DNA of 64,000 nucleotides from Nafulsella turpanensis ZLM-10 (GCF_000346615.1 NZ_ANNU01000013.1:62001-126000); one strand, 5' to 3'; positions 51,504 to 60,451 are shown, counted from the first letter of the stretch. The notes: a model not told the origin generated them from the letters alone. Made by a program: numbers and translations.

Positions 51504-52244
51504 TCAAGCTATTTTAAGCCGGAGTGCGGCCTCGGGGGCCGCTTCGCTCTTTAGCAGGATTTTGGCGATGCTTCTTTCCAGTTTGTGTTCGCCGGTTTTT
51601 TCTTCCATTTCTTCGAGGGTGCCCTGGAAGTAGATTTTCCCTTCCAGAATAAAGATGAGCTCATCGGTCAGCTCCTCTACCAGCTCGAGTATGTGGGTGG
51701 TGATGAGGATGGTTTTGCCACGGGCTTTCTCTTCCAGAATCAGTTCTTTCAGGCGTATCATGGAAACCGGGTCGAGACCAATGGTGGGCTCATCCAGGAT
51801 AATCAGGGGAGCATCGAACATAAAGGCCAGCACGATATTAACCTTCTGCCGGGTACCACCAGAGAGGCGGGAAAGGCTGGTATCGAAGTGCTTTTTCAGG
51901 TCGAACAGCTCGAAGAGATGCTCCTCTCTTCCCTCCTGTCCGCGTACGTCTTTTATCATGTGGATGAGCTCCCTTATTTTCAGGTTTTCGGGGAAACGGC
52001 TCATCTGGGGCAGGTAAGCGATATCGCGGCGGTAGTCCCAGCCCTTGCGGATGTTTTGTCCGTTAATGGTGATTTCGCCTTTTTCCAGCGTGTTTAGTCC
52101 GAGTACACATTTAATGAGCGTGGTTTTGCCGGAGCCGTTGGGGCCGAGTATGGAAGTAATGGCTCCCTGGCGGGCGGTAAAATCGATGCCCTGCAGTACG
52201 TGGTTCGACTTGAACGATTTATGGATGTTGCTGACACTTATCAT
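51504..52244 (-). CDS. nosF: NosF, ABC transporter ATPase
   Basis: 246 residues. Walker A GPNGSGKTT, signature LSGGTRQ, Walker B LIILDEPT, H-loop THIL. It powers the NosFY transporter in NosZ maturation. Its start overlaps the nosD stop by 4 bp. Confidence 0.9.
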   Translation of the reverse strand: MISVSNIHKSFKSNHVLQGIDFTARQGAITSILGPNGSGKTTLIKCVLGLNTLEKGEITINGQNIRKGWDYRRDIAYLPQMSRFPENLKIRELIHMIKDVRGQEGREEHLFELFDLKKHFDTSLSRLSGGTRQKVNIVLAFMFDAPLIILDEPTIGLDPVSMIRLKELILEEKARGKTILITTHILELVEELTDELIFILEGKIYFQGTLEEMEEKTGEHKLERSIAKILLKSEAAPEAALRLKIA

Positions 52245-53488
52245 AATACTGGCTTCATTAATGGTTGGTCGTCGAGCAGAGTGGCCGGCGTGAGCGAGGG
52301 CACTATCTTTTCGGCATAATTCAGTACATCTATAAAGAAACTCCTAAGGAGCAGTGCCGAAGCATCGACCTCGGAAACCACATAGGAGAAGAGTTTTACC
52401 GGGCGGTAAGGGACATCGCCTTTACCATCGCGGTCGAGGTCGTAACCGCTGTATTCGCTCCAGTAGTTCTGGCTGTACACATTATGGTTTTCGCGGGCAT
52501 TGGTGCTGATGTCGAAGGTATTCGACATAAAGTTGTTTTTCTTAAAGACATTATCCATACTGCTGCCCGACATCCGAAGAGCCCAGCCATTACGGCTGAA
52601 GGTATTAGAGAAAACATGGCAGCGGGTAATACTTTCTGCATAAATTCCCACGGTATTCTGGTCGAAGGTATTGTTTTCGATTTTGCTGTCGTAGATTTCC
52701 TTCAACAATAAACCATAGGAAGCAGTACCCCAGTTGTGGAGGAATTTGTTATGCTCCATTATAATCTCGCGGGAGAACATAACGGCCACTCCAGCCCCGT
52801 TTTCTTCAAAGGTATTTCGGATATATTGATTATGGTCGGAGAACATAAAGTGCAGTCCGTAGCGTACATTGCCACGACTGATGTTATTTTCAATCCGGCT
52901 GTTATTGACAAACTCGAGGTAGATACCATCGCGGTGATTGAAAGCCTGATTTCCGACGATTGTAGCCGTATCGCTGTACCAGAGGTGGATGGCATTGCCG
53001 GAATTGGCTTCCATTTCAGCCTCTCCGTATATTTTATTATTCAGGATACGGTTATTGTGGCTTTCTTCCAGGTATATTCCGAAGAAAGTATTTTTAATTA
53101 CATTATCTTTTATAGTGCAAAGACGGCTCTTGCTTATATTTATGGCTGCCCGGTCTTCCATATAACTCATACCGGTGTTCTGTAGCGTAAGGCCCTGCAC
53201 CACTACTCCATCGGCAGTAATAGTTATTATCTCATGCTGTCCCTGCCCGTCAAGTACAGCTCCTTTCTCTCCCCTTATCAGGAGCTTTTTATTTACCTGA
53301 ATGGTAGACTCCCTATAAACACCTTCTTTTATGGTGATGGTATCTCCGGCCTCCGCTTTGTCGATAGCCTGCTGGATGGAAGTACCTTTTCCAGCCTGCT
53401 GACTTACCGTCCATACCTTCGCCTCTGCCAGCAGGCTGCTGCACAGGAAGGTAAAGGTAAGTCCGATATGTTTTATTGAGGGTATCAT
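52241..53488 (-). CDS. nosD: NosD, periplasmic NosZ maturation factor
   Basis: 415 residues: signal peptide (SLLAEAKVW, about 24) and a right-handed beta-helix of repeats such as NNRILNNKIYGE and NSRIENNISRGN. NosD helps insert the sulfide/copper CuZ center. It overlaps nosF (4 bp) and the NosL fusion (4 bp), so the three are translated together. Confidence 0.92.
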   Translation of the reverse strand: MIPSIKHIGLTFTFLCSSLLAEAKVWTVSQQAGKGTSIQQAIDKAEAGDTITIKEGVYRESTIQVNKKLLIRGEKGAVLDGQGQHEIITITADGVVVQGLTLQNTGMSYMEDRAAINISKSRLCTIKDNVIKNTFFGIYLEESHNNRILNNKIYGEAEMEANSGNAIHLWYSDTATIVGNQAFNHRDGIYLEFVNNSRIENNISRGNVRYGLHFMFSDHNQYIRNTFEENGAGVAVMFSREIIMEHNKFLHNWGTASYGLLLKEIYDSKIENNTFDQNTVGIYAESITRCHVFSNTFSRNGWALRMSGSSMDNVFKKNNFMSNTFDISTNARENHNVYSQNYWSEYSGYDLDRDGKGDVPYRPVKLFSYVVSEVDASALLLRSFFIDVLNYAEKIVPSLTPATLLDDQPLMKPVL

Positions 53489-54555
53489 CTTTTGCTTACT
53501 CTGTGAGCAGAAAGGCCGGAAAATGCTTCTCTCAACTCGTTCCAGTTATATACTTTCTTTTCAGCGGCTTCCACCTCCTTGGCGGCTGCGGTATTGGTAA
53601 AGGCAGTTAAGTTCATGCCCATTGGGCTGGGCAGGGAAGAGCTTTCTATAATAGTTATGGTAGCGGCATCGGTTAATATACCGGGCTGGTCGAAGCTGTT
53701 CAGCAGGTAGCTTTTTACTTCAGTTTCCGGCACACTTCCTTCTTCGGCAAAGTGGAGCATGCATTCAATGGCATCGAATTTATAGGCCTTTCCTTTTTTA
53801 GTCAGGATTTCGGCACCATATCGCTGGTCTACGATGGTCATCTGGCAGGAGTGGCAGTTTTCTTCGCCATATACAATGGGCTGTGGCTCTACAGAGCAGG
53901 AAGCCAGCAGGAATAGGCCTGCAATGGCAGCGAAGCCAAGAGCATTTTTGCTGTGATTTTTTTCTCTTTTTTCAGCAGCAGCGGCATTTTGTTTTTGCTG
54001 CAGCAGGGCCGCAGCCAATCCAACAAGGGTGGCAAGGGCAAGGAATAAACTTCCCCAGTTGGGCCAGGAGCTTGCATCGAAGTTCAGCAGCATTTTACTG
54101 CCAATCAGCGGTGGCTGATATACCATACCGGGTATTTTAATGGGGGCATTAGGGTCAAGGTTGTGGCCGTAGTCGTATTCCCAGAGGTAGAAGTCATAAA
54201 TTCCAAGGGCACCGAGTACCATTAAAGTAACTGTCCAGCCCCAGAAAGCAGCGGGTTTCTTAACCCAGGCAGCAATTAATCCGAAGGCAATCATGGCCAT
54301 AACGATGTAGGGAAAGTACTGCAGCTCAGGAATGGATTCAGGTTCAATTTTCTGCATGCCAATGTAGTGGTTCAGGATATTGACATTTTGCAGCGTATAG
54401 GGCGTATCGCCGGTCATTTGGTTAATCCAGATGTACATATTAATGCCATCGGGATACTGAGGAGCAAAGAGGGTGATTTTCCAGAGAGGGAAAAAGAACA
54501 CGCCGATTAGCAAAAGAGCGGCAGTGAACATTAATACTTGTGGTAAATTTTTCAT
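53485..54555 (-). CDS. nosL: membrane-domain-NosL fusion
   Basis: 356 residues from Met 54555. Residues 1-200 are a membrane domain with four helices (about 6-27, 82-98, 104-124, 168-186) and no family that I recognise. A second signal-like helix with lipobox LLASC (Cys220) follows, then a NosL copper-binding domain (CHSCQM at 234-239, ECMLHF). NosL delivers copper to NosZ (known). Normally NosL is a free lipoprotein; here the lipobox is internal. Overlaps nosD by 4 bp. The longer frame to 54609 adds 18 residues without support. Confidence 0.8.
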   Translation of the reverse strand: MKNLPQVLMFTAALLLIGVFFFPLWKITLFAPQYPDGINMYIWINQMTGDTPYTLQNVNILNHYIGMQKIEPESIPELQYFPYIVMAMIAFGLIAAWVKKPAAFWGWTVTLMVLGALGIYDFYLWEYDYGHNLDPNAPIKIPGMVYQPPLIGSKMLLNFDASSWPNWGSLFLALATLVGLAAALLQQKQNAAAAEKREKNHSKNALGFAAIAGLFLLASCSVEPQPIVYGEENCHSCQMTIVDQRYGAEILTKKGKAYKFDAIECMLHFAEEGSVPETEVKSYLLNSFDQPGILTDAATITIIESSSLPSPMGMNLTAFTNTAAAKEVEAAEKKVYNWNELREAFSGLSAHRVSKR

Positions 54556-54655
54556 CTGATGTATTTGTTTATAAGTCAGATGGAATATCCTGTAGCTATC
54601 TTGGTCCAAAAGGATCCGTTTCCGTCAGGATATTTCATGGCTTAGATGGTTAAAG

Positions 54656-54686
54656 AAAAAGGGCCTGCCCTCCACAGGCCCTTTTT
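54656..54686 (-). terminator. strong terminator after nosZ
   Basis: AAAAAGGGCCTG pairs with CAGGCCCTTTTT around a 6-nt loop, with a T-run on the minus strand. It lies between nosZ and the NosL fusion, so nosLDF may use read-through or another promoter. Confidence 0.85.
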
Positions 54687-54701
54687 ACTGTTTTATATTT
54701 A

Positions 54702-56675
54702 TTACAGAGCTACGTTACCGGTTCCCCATTTCATTTCAGGATTAGAACCTTTAGGAGATACTCTTGCATACCCCTGCATTTCCTGGTGAAGTGCAGAACA
54801 AAAGTCGGTGCAGTAGAAAGGATACACACCCGGCTTTTTAGGTTCCCATACCAGCGTTCTGGTCTGGCCTGGCATTATCAGCAACTCTGCTGTATTCATA
54901 CCCAGTACTGCAAATCCATGTGGTAAATCCCAGTCCTGCTCAACGTTGGTTACGTGGAAGTAAACCTTGTCTCCTACTTTAATACCTTCGAGGTTGTCAG
55001 GTGCAAAGTGGCTGCGGATGGAGGTCATATATACGTGTACCTCGTTTCCTTTACGCTCCATTCTGGCATCTTTCTCCATCTTGGTTACGTGAGGGTGCTG
55101 GTTATGCTCAAGGCTGAAGGTTTTCTTGGATTTCGGCTTCAGGATTTCAGCAGGCATGGCCTGTGCATAGTGTGGCTCACCGATAGTTGGGAAGTCAAGC
55201 AGCAGTTCAATCTTATCGCCGGATATATCGTACAGCTGGGCAGACTGTGTTAACTCAGGGCCGGTTGGCAGGTAGCGGTCTTTTGTAATCTTGTTCAGGG
55301 CTACCATGTACTTGCCCCAAGGTCTCTTCGAGTCACCACCAGGAATCATTAAGTGGCCAATTGAATAGAAGGTGGGTGTTCTGTCAAGAATTTCCTTGGT
55401 TTCCACATTCCACTTCACGATTTCAGAAGAGATGAAGAAGGAAGAGTAAGCATTACCTTTACCGTCAAACTCAGTATGCAAAGGTCCAAGGCCTGGCTGT
55501 TTTACCACGCCATCGAGTACAGATTCGAACTTGAGTACAGGAACTCCACCAATTTCGCCTTCGAACTCTTTGTTCTCAATGGCTTTCAGCATTTTAGAGA
55601 AAGAGTGCACAGTTAAGTCGGCAGAAAGCTTACCGTTACCTACAATGTACTCACCGGTCGGGTCAACGTCCACACCGTGTGGTGATTTAGGCGTTGGCAG
55701 GTAGTACATCAGGCCTGGGAGTTCGGTTGGGTCGAGGGCAATTACCCCATTTCTTTCGAAAGACTCCGCCATCTGTTTTTCTTCGTTGTAGATGTTGTGG
55801 AGATATTTGGCCGCCAGCTCTTTGCCTTTGCCCTGCTTCAGGTATTCTTCGGCTTTTTTCCAGTTAACTGCTACAATAAAGTCTTTATCATTTTTAGAAG
55901 AGTTAATCTCCTTAAGGGTTCCGGCCTGCTCAGTATTGTAAGAGGTAAAGAACACCCAGCCATGCGATTTGCCTTTGCCAGCATGTGCAAGGTCATAGTC
56001 ATAACCTGGTACTAAAATCTGGAATCGGATATCCATCTGGCCACTTTCCTTATCTACACCAATAAAAGAAAGTGTGCCTGTGAATTCTTCTTTTACATCC
56101 CCCAGCGATACATCTTCGTTAGGTAGCGGAATACTGAAACGGGTACCGGCTACAATGTACTCAGAGTTTTCGGTGGTAAAAGGAGAACAGTGGTTACCAC
56201 TGGTATTAGGGATTTCAATAATCTCAGCGGTTTCAAAAGTAGTCAGGTCAATACGGGCAATACGAGGAGTATTGTTTCCATTGATGAATAACCACTTACC
56301 ATCTGGCTGACCATCGGTTTGTGAAAATTCAGGGTGGTGAGCATCGTCCCATGGCACATATCCATAAGAAGTTTTAAGCATGTCTTTGGTTTCTTCATTG
56401 TAGCCGTAGCCTTTTTCAGGGTCCTGAGAGAACACAGGAATTACCCTAAACAAACGACCGGAAGGAAGACCATACACACTTACCTGTCCGCTAAAACCGC
56501 CAGACATGAAGGCATAATACTCATCGTGCTCGCCGGGAGCAACATACACTTTAGAAGCAACATCACCTCCTAGGAGACTGGCTTCTTTTACCTCAGCATC
56601 TTTAGGTCCGCAGGCAGCCAGGCCGGCTAAGCCTAAAAGGAAGAGGGCACTCGATTTCAGGATATTCGTTTTCAT
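54702..56675 (-). CDS. nosZ: nitrous oxide reductase NosZ, clade II
   Basis: 657 residues. Lipoprotein-like Sec signal (LAAC, Cys22), no Tat motif, typical of clade II. CuZ-region His pair DDAHHPE (113, 114) and further His; CuA site CTDFCSALHQEM (Cys622, Cys626, His630, Met633). It reduces N2O to N2 in the periplasm, using copper. It is co-oriented with the cytochrome c upstream (34 bp) and followed by a terminator. No nosR, as expected for clade II. Confidence 0.96.
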   Translation of the reverse strand: MKTNILKSSALFLLGLAGLAACGPKDAEVKEASLLGGDVASKVYVAPGEHDEYYAFMSGGFSGQVSVYGLPSGRLFRVIPVFSQDPEKGYGYNEETKDMLKTSYGYVPWDDAHHPEFSQTDGQPDGKWLFINGNNTPRIARIDLTTFETAEIIEIPNTSGNHCSPFTTENSEYIVAGTRFSIPLPNEDVSLGDVKEEFTGTLSFIGVDKESGQMDIRFQILVPGYDYDLAHAGKGKSHGWVFFTSYNTEQAGTLKEINSSKNDKDFIVAVNWKKAEEYLKQGKGKELAAKYLHNIYNEEKQMAESFERNGVIALDPTELPGLMYYLPTPKSPHGVDVDPTGEYIVGNGKLSADLTVHSFSKMLKAIENKEFEGEIGGVPVLKFESVLDGVVKQPGLGPLHTEFDGKGNAYSSFFISSEIVKWNVETKEILDRTPTFYSIGHLMIPGGDSKRPWGKYMVALNKITKDRYLPTGPELTQSAQLYDISGDKIELLLDFPTIGEPHYAQAMPAEILKPKSKKTFSLEHNQHPHVTKMEKDARMERKGNEVHVYMTSIRSHFAPDNLEGIKVGDKVYFHVTNVEQDWDLPHGFAVLGMNTAELLIMPGQTRTLVWEPKKPGVYPFYCTDFCSALHQEMQGYARVSPKGSNPEMKWGTGNVAL

Positions 56676-56709
56676 GGTTCAGTATATACTCAATAAGTTA
56701 TTAGAGTCA

Positions 56710-57201
56710 TTAGTTAAGGGTGCGGAAGTACTCCAGTACCTTGCGAGCTTCATCCTCTGTCAGGTTCTGGTTGGCCATTGGAGCCATATATTCCGCGAGA
56801 AGTTGTTTGGCGATAGGGTCTTCCTTCACCATTTGCTCAGGATTCAGAATCATGTTCATAATCCATTCAGCAGTGCGACGCTCTGTTACGCCTTTAAGTG
56901 CAGGGCCGATATAACGTTCTTCAATTTTGTGGCAGGCAGAGCATTTGCTTTCGAAAATGGTTTTGCCTTCACCCACCATGGCTTCGTCAATCGCAGCAAG
57001 GTGCACTTCAGTTACCGGGCCTATGCCTTTGTTTTGCATTGGGTCAGTAGGAGCAGCGGCTTTGGCAACAGCTGCGGGAGCTGCAGCTTCCTGTTCAACA
57101 GCAGCTTCTTCGCTGCCACCTCCGCAGGAAGCCATAAACATTCCCATTACACCGACCAGTAGGAGCATCATCAGGTAGCTTTTATTTTTCAGAATCTTCA
57201 T
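56710..57201 (-). CDS. cytochrome c lipoprotein next to nosZ
   Basis: 163 residues from Met 57201. Lipobox MASCG, acidic Ala-rich linker, heme motif CSACHK at about 81, and a C-terminal half nearly the same as the cytochrome at 30277. Probable electron donor to NosZ (inference from adjacency). Two FNR-like palindromes lie 76-110 bp upstream. The extra 20 codons up to 57261 are excluded, since they precede a typical signal peptide. Confidence 0.88.
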   Translation of the reverse strand: MKILKNKSYLMMLLLVGVMGMFMASCGGGSEEAAVEQEAAAPAAVAKAAAPTDPMQNKGIGPVTEVHLAAIDEAMVGEGKTIFESKCSACHKIEERYIGPALKGVTERRTAEWIMNMILNPEQMVKEDPIAKQLLAEYMAPMANQNLTEDEARKVLEYFRTLN

Positions 57202-57276
57202 TTTACTTGAGTTTTTGAGGTTTGGTTTTTGTTTTTCTGATACCCCAAAAGTAGAGTACAAACTGAGGGTGAAATA

Positions 57277-57288
57277 TGACTGGGGTCA
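57277..57288. promoter_or_regulatory. palindrome TGAC-TGGG-GTCA (promoter-proximal nos site)
   Basis: Perfect TATGAC-TGGG-GTCATA, of the TTGAC/GTCAA type associated with Dnr/NnrR-class regulators. It lies 76 bp upstream of the nos cytochrome start. Confidence 0.65.
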
Positions 57289-57299
57289 TACCAAACAGA

Positions 57300-57311
57300 T
57301 GATTGTTATCA
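57300..57311. promoter_or_regulatory. FNR-like palindrome TGAT-TGTT-ATCA (distal nos site)
   Basis: GATGAT-TGTT-ATCATG, centre 23 bp from the proximal site. Tandem sites suggest that two dimers may bind. Confidence 0.65.
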
Positions 57312-57376
57312 TGATTTCCGGAAAACCGACAATATTTCTCCAGGCTATGTCTGATGAATACTTCACACGCATTTTT

Positions 57377-57467
57377 TGTCATTCCGACGATAGGAGGAAT
57401 CTTTCTTATTAAGATGCCTCAGTGGATTATCAGCCTTGGAAAGATGCCTCCTTAGGTCGGCATGACA
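57377..57467. repeat. inverted-terminus element, family 3 (TGTCATTCCGAC...GTCGGCATGACA)
   Basis: 91 bp with ends TGTCATTCCGAC and GTCGGCATGACA and inner GGAGGAATCTTTC and AAAGATGCCTCC. It lies between the nos promoter and the small ORFs, with no ORF of its own. Confidence 0.65.
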
Positions 57468-57482
57468 TCTAATTTTGATTCA

Positions 57483-57668
57483 TCAGACACAGCCTGGAAC
57501 AATATTTACTATTTGGCTGGCAATTTCTTTTCTCTCCTCCATTACTTTCTCTCTTTGTAGCTCAGCTGAAATTTCCGCTGCATTTATAAACTTTCCTTCT
57601 CCTGGCAGCTCAGCCTGCTTCGAAGCAGTACTTTTAATAGTAGTCTTATATTTTCCGCTAGTCTTCAT
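57483..57668 (-). CDS. possible small charged protein (61 aa)
   Basis: 61 residues, Lys/Glu rich, no membrane segment (MKTSGKYKTTIKSTASK, then INAAEISAELQREKVMEERK). The ATG overlaps the stop of a 33-codon ORF upstream (ATGA), a mark of real coupled genes. No family recognised. The plus-strand ORF in the same place looks like a shadow. Confidence 0.35.
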   Translation of the reverse strand: MKTSGKYKTTIKSTASKQAELPGEGKFINAAEISAELQREKVMEERKEIASQIVNIVPGCV

Positions 57669-57766
57669 TTTACACTTCGGTTTTTCAGGTCTCTCATTCT
57701 GCGGAAGGTTCCCTCCTTTCTTATACCGGCCAGTTTCTTCTGCCTGGCAATAAACTCTTCCTTCAT
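57665..57766 (-). CDS. possible tiny protein (33 aa)
   Basis: 33 codons from ATG 57766, too short for the usual cutoffs: MKEEFIARQKKLAGIRKEG, then FRRMRDLKNRSVK. Basic and helical-looking. Its stop overlaps the next ATG by 4 bp. May be a remnant of a longer gene. Confidence 0.3.
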   Translation of the reverse strand: MKEEFIARQKKLAGIRKEGTFRRMRDLKNRSVK

Positions 57767-57855
57767 CCGCTATAACTCTCTGCTAAATAACGATTTAACT
57801 ATCAAAAGTATAGGGAAGCCGGGCGGGTAAACAGGTAAATAATCAGCCTCCGGCA

Positions 57856-57867
57856 TGATTCTAATCA
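57856..57867. promoter_or_regulatory. FNR-like palindrome TGAT-TCTA-ATCA
   Basis: CATGAT-TCTA-ATCATA, 71 bp upstream of the small Cys-rich protein gene. It suggests that the copper-type genes belong to the same regulon. Confidence 0.65.
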
Positions 57868-57937
57868 TAAATTTACCCCTGCAGGCCACCTACCTTCGCA
57901 GTATCAGAAGTCCGGAGTTTGGAGCTGAAAGCAGAAA

Positions 57938-58360
57938 ATGGAAAGATTGCAAACAGGGAGGTATATAAAAGGAATGGCAGCCCTGCTGCTCATTAGCAGC
58001 TTGTTTTTGCATGCCTCCTGCCGGCTGGGAGTGCTGGCCTGGTTTTACCTCAACCGCAGCTATATTGCAGCCGAGCTTTGCATTAACCGTTTCGAACCAG
58101 CCTCCGACTGTGCCGGAAGCTGCCAGCTCGACAATACATTAGCTCAACTCGACCATGAGCAGGAAAGCCTTCCGGACTACCTGCTGCAGGTACAGGAAAT
58201 ACTTCTTTATTACCGCGACAGCACCTCCTTTACGCTCACAAGATATCCGCAGCCGGGAACTCCCCGGCAATATTCGTGTGCTTCGATAATGATGGATAAT
58301 AGAAATAGTGAGGACATTTTTAAGCCACCGCGGCTATCAGCATTTTCCCTCTTGGCCTGA
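57938..58360 (+). CDS. small secreted Cys-containing protein
   Basis: 140 residues with a hydrophobic N-terminus (about 12-30, ALLLISSLFLHASC) and cysteines in CINRFEP...DCAGSCQL. Similar short proteins occur in Bacteroidota next to copper or heavy-metal outer-membrane proteins. Function unknown. It precedes the Met/His-rich barrel by 46 bp with an FNR-like site upstream. Confidence 0.65.
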   Translation: MERLQTGRYIKGMAALLLISSLFLHASCRLGVLAWFYLNRSYIAAELCINRFEPASDCAGSCQLDNTLAQLDHEQESLPDYLLQVQEILLYYRDSTSFTLTRYPQPGTPRQYSCASIMMDNRNSEDIFKPPRLSAFSLLA

Positions 58361-58406
58361 GCACAGGCTCCTTACTTATTTCCATTTATCCCTTATCATA
58401 TTAATC

Positions 58407-59429
58407 ATGAAAAATTTAATTGCCACTATAGTATGTTTCCTCCTGCTCCTTCCGGCCATCAGCATGGCCCAGCAGGAAGTGTGCCTGCATTCCGATGCAG
58501 GAAGTATTACTCCCGCCGGTGTAATGGGTAGTCATACCCACCACAAAGGTTCCTGGATGTTCTCCTACCAGTTTATGCAGATGCACATGCAGGGGAATCT
58601 TTCCGGTGCCGATGTCATTGAGTCCGGCTACATTCTTGACCATTACATGATGGCCCCTCAAAGCATGGATATGCAAATGCACATGCTCGGTGCCATGAAC
58701 GCCATTAGCGATAAACTCACCCTTATGGGCATGCTCCCCTACCTGCGTAACCAGATGCAGATGGTGGACCGCATGGGCATGACTTCAGCCATGCACAGCA
58801 GCCAGTTGGGAGATATCAGCCTGAGTGCCCTCTACAGCCTCCGCAAAACGCACCAAAGCAGCCTGCAGCTCAACGTAGGATTAGGTTTCCCTACCGGCAG
58901 TATCGATGAAAGTGCCAGCATTCAACACGGCCATATGCATCATGAGATGGAAATGTGCCTGCCCTACCTGATGCAAACCGGCTCCGGCACCCTCAGCCTG
59001 CTACCTGCCCTGACTTATATGGGAGTTAAAAAAACGTTCTCCTATGGACTACAGGCTTCCGGCAAACTACCATTGGGAGATAATAAGCGGGATTACCGTC
59101 CGGGCACCCAACTCACCCTCAACAGCTGGGCAGGTTTTCAGCAAAATAAATGGCTGGGCTATTCCTTAAGGCTGGAAGCCATGGAAGGTCTGAAGCTCCG
59201 GGGGCAGAATGCGGAACTCGACCCTATGATGTCGCCTGCGGCAGATGCAATGAACTCCGGTGGCCGCAAGCTCAGCACCTACCTGGGAGCTGCCCTTAAG
59301 ATTCCAAAAGGAAGCCTGAAAGGCAACCGGCTGGCATTAGAGTATGGAATCCCTCTTTACCAGCAGGTAAACGGTATACAAATGCAGGACCGCGGCAGCC
59401 TCATTGCCAGCTGGCAGTACAGCTTTTAA
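58407..59429 (+). CDS. Met/His-rich outer-membrane protein, probable copper handling
   Basis: 340 residues from Met 58407: signal peptide (ISMAQQ, about 22), then clusters FMQMHMQGN, MDMQMHMLGAM, MQMVDRMGMTSAMH and HGHMHHEMEM, which suit Cu(I)/Cu(II). Alternating strands and an aromatic end (SWQYSF) suggest a beta-barrel. It may take up or export copper for nosZ and cbb3 oxidase (inference). The longer frame to 58308 overlaps the upstream gene. Confidence 0.7.
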   Translation: MKNLIATIVCFLLLLPAISMAQQEVCLHSDAGSITPAGVMGSHTHHKGSWMFSYQFMQMHMQGNLSGADVIESGYILDHYMMAPQSMDMQMHMLGAMNAISDKLTLMGMLPYLRNQMQMVDRMGMTSAMHSSQLGDISLSALYSLRKTHQSSLQLNVGLGFPTGSIDESASIQHGHMHHEMEMCLPYLMQTGSGTLSLLPALTYMGVKKTFSYGLQASGKLPLGDNKRDYRPGTQLTLNSWAGFQQNKWLGYSLRLEAMEGLKLRGQNAELDPMMSPAADAMNSGGRKLSTYLGAALKIPKGSLKGNRLALEYGIPLYQQVNGIQMQDRGSLIASWQYSF

Positions 59430-59435
59430 TTTTCA

Positions 59436-59475
59436 GAACCGGTAGCGGGCTTCACTCCTGCTACCGGTTCCTTGT
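59436..59475 (+). terminator. terminator after the Met/His-rich gene
   Basis: GAACCGGTAGC (59436-59446) pairs with GCTACCGGTTC (59460-59470), then CTTGTTT. Confidence 0.75.
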
Positions 59476-59497
59476 TTAATAAACCCTCCTTGACGAA

Positions 59498-60451
59498 ATG
59501 ATTACGACAGAAAAGAAGAAGAACAGGTCAGCCCTGCAGCAGGAAATTAAAGAGCTTGCCCGGCAGAAAAATGCCCTCATTCTGGCCCACTACTACCAGT
59601 ACCCCGAAATACAGGAAATTGCCGATTTTGTGGGCGACTCTCTCGACTTATCGCGGAAAGCAAAGGCAGCCGACAAGGAAATTATTGTGTTTGCAGGGGT
59701 GAAATTTATGGCCGAAACCGCCAAAATCCTGAACCCCAACCGTAAGGTACTCCTCCCCGACCTGGCCGCCGGCTGCTCCCTTGCTGATAACTGTCCGCCC
59801 GATAAGTTCGCCGAATTTGTAGCTGCCCATCCCGGCCATACCGTAGTCACCTACATCAACTGCTCGGCAGAAATTAAAGCAATGAGCGACATTATCTGCA
59901 CCTCTTCCAATGCTGTTAATATCGTTGCAAGTCTTCCTGCCGATAAGCCCATCATATTTGCCCCCGATGCCAACCTTGGCCGCTACGTCATGAAGCAGAC
60001 CGGCGGCCAGCTGGTGCTCTGGAACGGGGCCTGCGTGGTGCACGAAGCTTTCTCCATCGAAAAACTGGTGAAGCTCATGACCGACCACCCTACCGCCAGG
60101 CTGGTGGCTCACCCCGAGTCAGAAACCCACATCCTGGATATTGCGGATTTTGTAGGCTCCACCCGCAAAATGATTGACTTCATTAAATCCGGTAAAAACG
60201 ATACTTACATTGTAGCAACTGAAGCGGGTATTTTACACCAGATGCAGCTGGAAGCCCCCGGAAAAACCCTGCTGGCGGCCCCATCACATGAAGACAACAG
60301 CTGTGCCTGCAGCGAATGTGCCTTTATGAAAGTGAATACCCTGGAGAAGCTGTACCGTAGCCTCCTGAATGAAACACCGGCCATTGAGCTTAGCCCTGAG
60401 CTGATAAAAAAAGCTGTTTTACCACTTGAAAAAATGCTTCAGTTCACATGA
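59498..60451 (+). CDS. nadA: quinolinate synthase NadA
   Basis: 317 residues. Cluster cysteines in [16 protein letters not shown] and CSECAFM; substrate motifs AHYYQ and GDSLDLS. NadA makes quinolinate from iminoaspartate and DHAP for NAD synthesis, using an O2-sensitive [4Fe-4S] cluster. It overlaps nadB by 4 bp. Confidence 0.95.
   Translation: MITTEKKKNRSALQQEIKELARQKNALILAHYYQYPEIQEIADFVGDSLDLSRKAKAADKEIIVFAGVKFMAETAKILNPNRKVLLPDLAAGCSLADNCPPDKFAEFVAAHPGHTVVTYINCSAEIKAMSDIICTSSNAVNIVASLPADKPIIFAPDANLGRYVMKQTGGQLVLWNGACVVHEAFSIEKLVKLMTDHPTARLVAHPESETHILDIADFVGSTRKMIDFIKSGKNDTYIVATEAGILHQMQLEAPGKTLLAAPSHEDNSCACSECAFMKVNTLEKLYRSLLNETPAIELSPELIKKAVLPLEKMLQFT

Noticed and set aside
57475-57753. 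92-codon plus-strand ORF
   Set aside because: Ser/Phe-rich shadow of the two small minus-strand frames; no start context or family.
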